Of a stretch of DNA of 11,439 nucleotides, positions 1 through 6,124 are shown in pieces. The position numbers and the translations under genes are program-made. The notes under the pieces are model-generated. The model was not told the DNA's origin. It did not search any database and saw only the letters and a list, made by a program, of their open reading frames with translations. The stretch comes from JBDLSO01 sp039799445 (GTDB lineage: Bacteria; Patescibacteriota; Minisyncoccia; Phycocordibacterales; UBA5272), in assembly GCA_039799445.1 (NCBI GenBank), contig JBDLSO010000019.1, positions 1 through 11,439 on the forward strand. Direction: 5' to 3'. Numbering within the stretch: the stretch's first letter is position 1; every line of letters begins with the position of its first letter.

Positions 1-35
1 GTTTATAAATATTACCAAAGCATGTAACTAAGTTC

Positions 36-64
36 TTGCATTAAATAAGTAGTTAGTATAAAAT
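36..64 (+). promoter_or_regulatory. Putative promoter of the tracrRNA
   Basis: A -35 element TTGCAT at 36-41 is followed after 17 bp by a -10 element TAAAAT at 59-64. This predicts a start near position 71, about 15 nt before the anti-repeat. Overlapping alternatives for the -10 (TATAAA at 57-62 or 64-69) exist in this AT-rich stretch, so the exact start is uncertain. Positions 1-35 show nothing recognisable. Confidence 0.55.
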
Positions 65-70
65 ATAAAG

Positions 71-180
71 GTAGGATATTAATTAGTTATACCATTACCT
101 AATCTGAAGCGTTCCTATAATAAGACTCGTAAGAGTCGTCAAGCTCTGAGCCATACAAATGTATGGCTCATCTTGTTTTA
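71..180 (+). ncRNA. tracrRNA of the type II-C CRISPR system
   Basis: This RNA pairs with the crRNA repeat and anchors the guide in Cas9. Positions 86-121 are a degenerate copy of the array repeat in + orientation: 87-109 is identical to repeat positions 2-24, 110-114 diverges, and CTATAA (115-120) matches again. Because it equals the + strand of the array, it is complementary to a crRNA transcribed from the - strand. The predicted duplex has a 7-bp lower stem (crRNA GUUAUAG with CUAUAAU), an internal bulge, and a long upper stem of about 23 bp. Next come a nexus hairpin (GACTC-GTAA-GAGTC, 124-137), a linker CAAGCTC, and a terminator hairpin. The order and the linker closely resemble the Neisseria meningitidis tracrRNA as I recall it. 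The 5' end is inferred from the promoter and the 3' end from the U-rich tail. Confidence 0.9.
147..180 (+). terminator. Rho-independent terminator of the tracrRNA
   Basis: A perfect 10-bp stem (TGAGCCATAC, loop AAAT, GTATGGCTCA at 161-170) is followed by the T-rich tail TCTTGTTTTA. It doubles as the 3' hairpin of the mature tracrRNA. The tail overlaps the proposed -35 of cas9. Confidence 0.85.
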
Positions 181-200
181 TATTTTCCATAGAGTAAACT
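173..200 (+). promoter_or_regulatory. Possible cas9-cas1-cas2 promoter giving a leaderless mRNA
   Basis: TTGTTT (173-178), a 16-bp spacer and TAAACT (195-200) form a plausible promoter. The cas9 ATG lies 6 nt after the -10, so transcription would start at or next to the start codon. No Shine-Dalgarno sequence precedes the ATG, which fits a leaderless message. The -35 lies inside the T-rich tail of the tracrRNA terminator. Readthrough from the tracrRNA promoter is the alternative source of the cas mRNA. Confidence 0.4.
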
Positions 201-206
201 ATATAT

Positions 207-3200
207 ATGAAATATTCACTTGGACTAGATATAGGAGTTACCTCAATTGGGTGGAGTGTAATTAATGAAGAAAAGAATCGCATAGAAGATTTAGGCGTTC
301 GCATATTCGAAGCCGCTGAAAATCCTAAGAATGGTAGTCCACTAGCAGAAGCTCGTAGAGAAGCTCGTGCTATCAGGCGTAGACTCGGTAGACGAGCAAA
401 TAGAATGCTTACTCTTAAAAATATTTTTATATCACAAGGGCTTTTGACTGCAGAACAAATAGATACCATATATCCAACAACAAAAGAACAGAATCCATAT
501 ATATTAAGAGTTCATGCACTAGATAATAAAATATCAAATAAAGAATTATACATTATTCTTCATTCTATTTTGAAACGCCGTGGCTACAAGTCAGCACGTA
601 AAAAAGTAGAAGAAACAGATAAAGATACTGGTCCTGTATTGGGTAAAATAAGAGAAAATACTGAGCTATTACAGAAGTATAGAACAGTGGGTGAAATGTT
701 CTTAAAAGATCCTATGTTCACTCAAAAATTAGATGCAAGGAGTGTACTAATAGTACGTAATAAAGGTGGTGATTACTCACATACGATACTTCGTTCTGAT
801 TTAGAAAAAGAGATAAAACTCATATTTGAATCACAACGAAAACTCGGTACTATTTTAAGTAGTGAATTTGAGACACAGATATTGTTTGCTTTTGGGTATC
901 AAAAAGGTTTTGCTACTGGCGACCAACTCAAAAAAATGGTCGGGTACTGCACCTTTGAAAAAGATGAACAACGAGCCGCAAAAAGTACTCATTCGTTTCA
1001 ACTATTTGTACTACTTCAGAGATTAGCCCAATTACGAATAATAAATGAAAATACAGGTGATAGATCTCTTACACAAGATGAAATAGATACCATATTAAAA
1101 TTTGCCTATACTCACAAAGAAGTCAATTATAAACAAGTCAAAAAAGAATTAAGACTTCTTGATACCGAGACGTTTAATCTGGTACGTTACAACTTGAGAA
1201 AGAAAAACAAAGAAGGGGTTGAGATAATTGAAGACCTAGAAGCCAAGACAAAGCTAGGGGCACTCTCTACATATTATGAACTCAAGAATGCTAAAAATAA
1301 AAACTTACTTGATGGACAAATAGTAGAAGGTAAGTCTCTTGTTGTAAGTGAAAAAACTTGGAATAGGCTTTTTGAAAATAATTTTGAAAATATAGATGCC
1401 TTCGCAACAGTAAACACTTTGTATAAAACAGATGAAGATGTAATAGAAAATCTCAAAAAAGAGATTACTGGCATAACAGATACAGAAGTAGAAGAGCTTT
1501 CAAGTTTCAACTATAACGGGTTTGGACACCTATCTCTCAAAGCTATACGCAAGATAAATCTAGAACTTGCTAAAGGATTAGTATACAGCGATGCCTGTAA
1601 GGCCGTAGGCTACGATTTCAAAGGTAAGGGGCAGGATAAATCTTTGAAGCTGACTAGTTTTATTATTGATCACCAGAGGCTTGGGCTACAAAAAAGAGAG
1701 TTTGACATCATATCAAATCCAGTTGTCAAAAGAGCGTTATCGCAGTGTATAAAAGTTGTAAATGCTGTGATAGAAAAACATGGCTCTCCGTATTATGTAA
1801 AAATAGAGTTTGCTCGCGAACTTGGTAAAACTCATAAAGATCGCAGTGATATTGAGAAAAAGCAAAATATAGGCAGAGAGAATAATGAAAAAATAAAGAA
1901 AGAAGTAGAAAATCTCGGAGTAGAATCTCCAAGTGGTTTTGATATTGTAAAATATAAACTTTGGAAATCACAAGACTGTAAATGTGCTTATACACAGAGA
2001 CCAATATATGAGGAGCAGCTTTTTGGCGACAACTTTGTAGAGGTTGACCACATAATACCGTACAGTAGATGTGGTGATGATGGAAGCAATAACAAAGTTT
2101 TAGTACTCAAAGCCAGCAATCAAGACAAATTAAACCGCACACCATTTGAATGGTTCGGAGATGACGAAGATAGATGGGCCAACTTTGAAGCTTTTGTTAA
2201 TGCCTTGCAGTTGCCATACAAAAAAAAGCAAAACTTGTTGGTTAAAAAATACAAGAACAATGATTGGAATGCTAGAGCGCTCAATGATACTCGCTATATC
2301 ACCAAGTATCTCAAAAATCATATCGAAAATACCTTGATATTTGCTGGCGAGGATATCAATATAGATTATGGTACTCAAGAAAAAACAAAAGAATCAAAAC
2401 AAAGAGTCATCGTAACTAATGGTATCACCACAGCATACCTACGAAAGCGCTGGGGGCTATCTAAAGACCGAGATGAAAGTAACTTGCACCACGCAATGGA
2501 CGCTACTATCGTAGCGACTGTATCTCCAACACTTATAAAAAAGATAACTTCTTTTTCAAAGAGTAGGGAAGTGATGAAATATCTACAAGTTCACAAACAA
2601 ATAGACGGATTGGACCCAGAGACTGGTGTTGTATACGATAGTGAAACTATAGAGTTATCAAAACAAATGATTGTAAACTACAATCAAAAAACCTACAAGC
2701 ATTTTCCAGAGCCTTGGGAAGGATTTGCCAATGAAACTAGAACTAGACTTAACCCCAAAATAGCAGATGCGGACGAGATGAGGCGTTATCTAAAAGATAA
2801 ACCAGGCTATGCTTTTAGTGATATGGCCTTTGTTAAGCCAGTATTTGTATCTCGCATGCCCAAACGTGGCGTCACAGGGCAGGCTCATAAGGAAACACTA
2901 CGTTCACCAAGGTTTTTCCTACAAGGACAAAATAAGTCGAGTATCAGAGTTCAATTAACCTCACTCAAACAAAAAGACTTAGAAAATATTTTAGGAGAAT
3001 CAAAAGAAAGTGTTTTGTACAAAGAGTTGCAAGCTCGTTTTGCGGAGTATGGTGACAAAGCTGAAGTGGCTTTCAAAGAACCGATATACAGAAAAGATAA
3101 AGCTGGAAACAATGTAAACATTGTTCGTAGTATTAAGGTGGTAGATAACTCACAAAACTCTGGATATGTAATTAATCAAGACAAAGCATTGGTAGATAAT

Positions 3201-3635
3201 GGAGGAATGTCAAGAGTAGATATATTTACTAAAGATGTTGAGGGTAGGAAAAAGTACTATACTGTACCAGTGTACAGTCATCAGATAGCTCAAAAAGAAT
3301 TACCAGTTAGAATATTACCAGTTCCTAAAAAAGTTGGTTTCATAAATGTAGACGAATCTTTTATCTTTTGTTTTTCTGTCTATCCAAATGACCTGCTTAA
3401 AATAGTCGGAGAGGCAGGTGATGTTACTTTTGGGTATTATGTAAAATATAATATAAGTTCAGCAGGATATAGTTTTATTGGACACGCAGATACTAGTAGA
3501 AAAGACATAGACTTGATTTCTAAAAGTATAGGAAATGCCAAAATAGTTGAAAAATATCAAGTTGACGTACTTGGCAATTATACTAAAGTAAAAAAAGAAG
3601 TCAGATTAGGTAGGATAATTAAAAACAAAAAGTAG
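207..3635 (+). CDS. cas9: CRISPR-associated endonuclease Cas9, type II-C
   Basis: RNA-guided DNA endonuclease that uses the crRNA:tracrRNA duplex to cut both strands of a matching target. The 1142 residues show the full order. RuvC-I has GLDIG with D8. The arginine-rich bridge helix lies at about 48-75 (EARREARAIRRRLGRRANR). An alpha-helical recognition lobe follows to about 520. RuvC-II has KIEFARELGKT with E534. The HNH domain has VDHIIP with D614 and H615, and N638 in NNKVLVLKASNQDK. RuvC-III has NLHHAMDA with H762 and D765. A C-terminal PAM-interacting region runs from about 880. All catalytic residues are present, so the enzyme should be active. Motif wording and spacing resemble Neisseria Cas9 (about 1082 aa), which supports II-C; this protein is slightly longer. 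The ATG at 207 puts the RuvC-I motif at the very N-terminus as usual and has no Shine-Dalgarno. cas1 starts 1 nt after the stop. The PAM cannot be read from the sequence. Confidence 0.98.
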   Translation: MKYSLGLDIGVTSIGWSVINEEKNRIEDLGVRIFEAAENPKNGSPLAEARREARAIRRRLGRRANRMLTLKNIFISQGLLTAEQIDTIYPTTKEQNPYILRVHALDNKISNKELYIILHSILKRRGYKSARKKVEETDKDTGPVLGKIRENTELLQKYRTVGEMFLKDPMFTQKLDARSVLIVRNKGGDYSHTILRSDLEKEIKLIFESQRKLGTILSSEFETQILFAFGYQKGFATGDQLKKMVGYCTFEKDEQRAAKSTHSFQLFVLLQRLAQLRIINENTGDRSLTQDEIDTILKFAYTHKEVNYKQVKKELRLLDTETFNLVRYNLRKKNKEGVEIIEDLEAKTKLGALSTYYELKNAKNKNLLDGQIVEGKSLVVSEKTWNRLFENNFENIDAFATVNTLYKTDEDVIENLKKEITGITDTEVEELSSFNYNGFGHLSLKAIRKINLELAKGLVYSDACKAVGYDFKGKGQDKSLKLTSFIIDHQRLGLQKREFDIISNPVVKRALSQCIKVVNAVIEKHGSPYYVKIEFARELGKTHKDRSDIEKKQNIGRENNEKIKKEVENLGVESPSGFDIVKYKLWKSQDCKCAYTQRPIYEEQLFGDNFVEVDHIIPYSRCGDDGSNNKVLVLKASNQDKLNRTPFEWFGDDEDRWANFEAFVNALQLPYKKKQNLLVKKYKNNDWNARALNDTRYITKYLKNHIENTLIFAGEDINIDYGTQEKTKESKQRVIVTNGITTAYLRKRWGLSKDRDESNLHHAMDATIVATVSPTLIKKITSFSKSREVMKYLQVHKQIDGLDPETGVVYDSETIELSKQMIVNYNQKTYKHFPEPWEGFANETRTRLNPKIADADEMRRYLKDKPGYAFSDMAFVKPVFVSRMPKRGVTGQAHKETLRSPRFFLQGQNKSSIRVQLTSLKQKDLENILGESKESVLYKELQARFAEYGDKAEVAFKEPIYRKDKAGNNVNIVRSIKVVDNSQNSGYVINQDKALVDNGGMSRVDIFTKDVEGRKKYYTVPVYSHQIAQKELPVRILPVPKKVGFINVDESFIFCFSVYPNDLLKIVGEAGDVTFGYYVKYNISSAGYSFIGHADTSRKDIDLISKSIGNAKIVEKYQVDVLGNYTKVKKEVRLGRIIKNKK

Positions 3636-3636
3636 T

Positions 3637-4554
3637 ATGTCTTGGAGAGTTATACATATTGGTAACCCAGCCAAAGTCTCACTTACACAAAGGCAGTTAG
3701 TGATAGAACAAGCAGAAAAAGTCTCAATACCACTCGAAGATATATCTGTCCTGATGATAGATTCATACGGAGTACAGCTCAGTACCCAAGTACTGGCAGG
3801 CTTAGCAGAGGAGAAAGTCACAGTCTATGTATGCGACGACAAGCACATTCCTAGTTGTGTATTGCTACCGTATCAGCAACACTCAAGACAGCTCAAAGTG
3901 ATGCAATCTCAGCTCGCGCTCAGCGAGCCATTCAAAAAGAGGTTGTGGCAATCTATCATAGAACAAAAGATACTTAATCAATCTACTGTATTAGATATTT
4001 TGAAGCTAGAACACAAGCTCGCAAGTATAGCCAAGACAGTCAAAAGCGGCGACCCTGATGGCAGGGAAGCATACGCTAGTAACCTCTATTTTAGAAGTAT
4101 ATTCGAAGGAAGCTCAACTCGCCGCAGTCCGACCAAAACCAACTCAGCTTTTAATTATGGCTACGCAGTGCTGCGTGGGGCTATCGCTCGTCAGCTGGCG
4201 GCACATGGATTTATAACAGCACTTGGCATACATCACAAAAGCGAACTCAACTCTTTTAATCTAGCTGATGATTTTATAGAAGCCTTCAGGCCGGTGCTGG
4301 ATAAGTATGTGTTGTTGGAAATACTCCCAAATAGCCAAGGGGAAGAAAGAGAGTTATTAAAAGAAGATAGGGTACAGATACTTGACATATTAAATAAACA
4401 TGTTATAATGGATAACGAAAAACACACTGTAAAAAATGCTATTGAAATTATGGTAAAAAGTTTTTCTAGTTGCTGCAGTAACGGCGACTATACTTTATTA
4501 AAACTCCCAATACTAACCTATGAGTCGCTTTATGAGAATGATGGTGATGTTTGA
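3637..4554 (+). CDS. cas1: CRISPR adaptation integrase Cas1 (type II)
   Basis: Cas1 forms the integrase complex with Cas2 and inserts new spacers at the leader-side repeat. The 305-residue length is normal for the family. A beta-rich N-terminal domain (about 1-85) precedes the helical catalytic domain. The metal-binding residues are visible: E144 in GREAYASNLYF, H200 in LGIHHKS, and E215 in LADDFIEAFRPVLD. The 15-residue gap between the last two fits the type II Cas1 pattern. The ATG lies one nucleotide after the cas9 stop and has no ribosome binding site, so translation is probably coupled. The 3' end overlaps the start of cas2. With no csn2 or cas4, the gene set defines subtype II-C, where PAM selection is expected to involve Cas9. 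Confidence 0.97.
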   Translation: MSWRVIHIGNPAKVSLTQRQLVIEQAEKVSIPLEDISVLMIDSYGVQLSTQVLAGLAEEKVTVYVCDDKHIPSCVLLPYQQHSRQLKVMQSQLALSEPFKKRLWQSIIEQKILNQSTVLDILKLEHKLASIAKTVKSGDPDGREAYASNLYFRSIFEGSSTRRSPTKTNSAFNYGYAVLRGAIARQLAAHGFITALGIHHKSELNSFNLADDFIEAFRPVLDKYVLLEILPNSQGEERELLKEDRVQILDILNKHVIMDNEKHTVKNAIEIMVKSFSSCCSNGDYTLLKLPILTYESLYENDGDV

Positions 4555-4840
4555 TTTACCCACAGAAACCAAAACAGACAAGAAAAACTACACAGAGTTT
4601 AGAAGATTTTTACTCAAAGATGGATTTGATATGATGCAGTACTCGGTATATACTAGATTGTGTTCATCTGTTGATGTTGTAGATACTCATGCAAAGAGAG
4701 TTGTCAGCCAAGCTCCCAAAAAAGGATCAATACGGTTAATAACCATAACCAACAAGCAATTTGCTGATATGTACATATTGGCTGGTAAAAAATCCACCAA
4801 TGAAAGAATCTTAACCAATGCAAGTCTCTCACTTTTTTAA
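4520..4840 (+). CDS. cas2: CRISPR adaptation protein Cas2
   Basis: Small ferredoxin-fold protein that bridges two Cas1 dimers in the spacer-integration complex. The 106 residues begin MSRFMRMMVMFDLPTET, with the family's conserved aspartate at D12 at the end of the first beta strand. FRRFLLKDGFDMMQYSVYTR and the hydrophobic end LSLF are both typical of type II-C Cas2. The chosen ATG overlaps cas1 by 35 bp. The short lead before the MRMMVMFDLP core matches relatives such as the Neisseria protein, but an internal ATG at 4532 is possible. No Shine-Dalgarno is seen, so translation probably depends on cas1. It is the last gene of the cas operon; a bidirectional terminator begins in its stop codon. 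Confidence 0.95.
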   Translation: MSRFMRMMVMFDLPTETKTDKKNYTEFRRFLLKDGFDMMQYSVYTRLCSSVDVVDTHAKRVVSQAPKKGSIRLITITNKQFADMYILAGKKSTNERILTNASLSLF

Positions 4841-4886
4841 TCAAAAATCCCCTATAATTCCTTACGGAATCAGGGGATTTTTGATT
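4839..4886. terminator. Bidirectional terminator between cas2 and the CRISPR array
   Basis: A 15-bp arm (AATCAAAAATCCCCT, 4839-4853) pairs perfectly with 4872-4886. An inner stem (ATTCC with GGAAT, after a small bulge) extends it. Both outer arms are T-rich when read outward, so the hairpin can stop the cas operon from the left and array transcription from the right. It starts inside the cas2 stop codon and ends 4 bp before the first repeat, as expected between convergent transcripts. Confidence 0.85.
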
Positions 4887-4890
4887 ACCA

Positions 4891-5979
4891 ATTATACCAT
4901 TACCTAATCTGAAGGGGAACTATAACCTGCTAGACACTGCTGTACCAGAGGTACCTATTATACCATTACCTAATCTGAAGGGGAACTATAACCGAGCTTT
5001 TGGATAATTATAAAAAGGCGCTATTATACCATTACCTAATCTGAAGGGGAACTATAACCCAAACGCTGCTCCACCATAACCAACAAATATTATACCATTA
5101 CCTAATCTGAAGGGGAACTATAACCAAAACTACTGTTAGTGCGTTATCTTTTTATTATACCATTACCTAATCTGAAGGGGAACTATAACACCAGTTTCTA
5201 GTTCATCCTTAGTCAGCTCATTATACCATTACCTAATCTGAAGGGGAACTATAACGTTCTGTGGATCTAGCTCGTAGGTATCAGATTATACCATTACCTA
5301 ATCTGAAGGGGAACTATAACTATAAGTTGCGTACTTGTTATATTTCATTGATTATACCATTACCTAATCTGAAGGGGAACTATAACTCGGTTGTACGCTT
5401 CGTTTACGACTAGGTAATTATACCATTACCTAATCTGAAGGGGAACTATAACGTCATGAGTGTACAACCAATGAGATATACAATTATACCATTACCTAAT
5501 CTGAAGGGGAACTATAACTGTCAATGTTTCGTTCTCCAAAGTTTTGTCATTATACCATTACCTAATCTGAAGGGGAACTATAACGTTGCCAGACTTGATT
5601 GAGATTCTACTTCATTATACCATTACCTAATCTGAAGGGGAACTATAACTAGAATACATGGGGGTAGGGGGGAAGTTATATTATACCATTACCTAATCTG
5701 AAGGGGAACTATAACTCTACCCGTAGTGCTTCAGCTTCTTTAGCCATTATACCATTACCTAATCTGAAGGGGAACTATAACCTGGTGCTTGCGCTTTTGC
5801 TTATCATTCTTATTATACCATTACCTAATCTGAAGGGGAACTATAACGAATACGTGCAGGAATACCTAGCAAAATTAATTATACCATTACCTAATCTGAA
5901 GGGGAACTATAACTCTGTTTGAGATGCGTTTATCAAGTAGAGCATTATACCATTACCTAATCTGAAGGGGAACTATAAC
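4891..5979 (-). CRISPR. CRISPR array, 17 repeats and 16 spacers
   Basis: Seventeen copies of a 36-bp repeat appear identical by eye. They start at 4891, 4957, 5023, 5089, 5154, 5220, 5285, 5351, 5417, 5483, 5549, 5614, 5680, 5746, 5812, 5878 and 5944. Spacers are 30 bp except three of 29 bp (5125-5153, 5256-5284, 5585-5613). On the - strand the repeat begins GTTATAGTTCCCC and ends GGTAATGGTATAAT, the usual type II form with GTT at the 5' end. The tracrRNA anti-repeat is complementary to this strand, which fixes crRNA transcription from right to left, towards cas2. No repeat at either end is degenerate. No spacer occurs twice, and no full spacer match was found elsewhere in the window. Confidence 0.99.
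5944..5952 (-). promoter_or_regulatory. Extended -10 promoter inside each CRISPR repeat (rightmost copy given)
   Basis: The last nine bases of the repeat on the - strand are TGGTATAAT. This is the complete extended -10 consensus (TGn plus TATAAT) and it abuts the next spacer. The same nine bases occupy the first nine positions of all 17 repeats. Transcription would start about 6-7 nt into each spacer, leaving a guide of roughly 23-24 nt. N. meningitidis is known to carry the equivalent TGCTACAAT and to make crRNAs this way without RNase III. A good -35 is not obvious, which extended -10 promoters tolerate. Confidence 0.7.
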
Positions 5980-6050
5980 AGATGAGTGTGTTACTTGAAG
6001 TAAAGCGTGAGACAGTGAATGATTCATACCCTGTGATAATAGAGTAAATA
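5980..6050 (-). other. Leader side of the CRISPR array
   Basis: This 71-bp AT-rich stretch lies upstream of the array in its direction of transcription and ends at the RNase J terminator. By position it is the leader where new spacers would be added. I see no convincing full promoter in it, which is consistent with transcription starting inside the repeats. The repeat on this side is intact. Confidence 0.5.
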
Positions 6051-6086
6051 TCAAAACAGCGCCCGCTTCCGCGGGCGCTGTTTTGA
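6051..6086 (-). terminator. Strong terminator of the RNase J operon
   Basis: A perfect 16-bp GC-rich stem (TCAAAACAGCGCCCGC, loop TTCC, then its complement at 6071-6086) lies 38 bp after the RNase J stop. The outer A/T pairs give GCTGTTTTGATATTT on the - strand, a rho-independent tail. The symmetry lets it act in both directions. It separates the housekeeping operon from the CRISPR leader. Confidence 0.85.
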
Positions 6087-6124
6087 ATTATATTCTCTAT
6101 CCTACATTCTATATTCCGCCTACT

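Noticed and set aside
207..3635. Possible relation of the large nuclease to IscB/TnpB-type ancestors or another class 2 effector.
   Set aside because: Full-length Cas9 order, adjacent cas1-cas2, tracrRNA and a 36-bp repeat array place it firmly in type II-C.
5059..5088. Third spacer shares ACCATAACCAACAA (14 nt) with cas2 near 4741-4756, a possible self-targeting hint.
   Set aside because: The match covers less than half of the spacer and falls in the PAM-distal half of the guide, away from the seed. In AT-rich DNA a 14-nt match is plausible by chance.
4927..5943. Most spacers have a full-length open frame in one direction (for example 5387-5416 reads YLVVNEAYNR on the - strand), suggesting coding protospacers.
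   Set aside because: A 30-nt stretch is open in at least one of six frames almost always, so this is not evidence by itself. Only database matches to phage or plasmid genes would decide.
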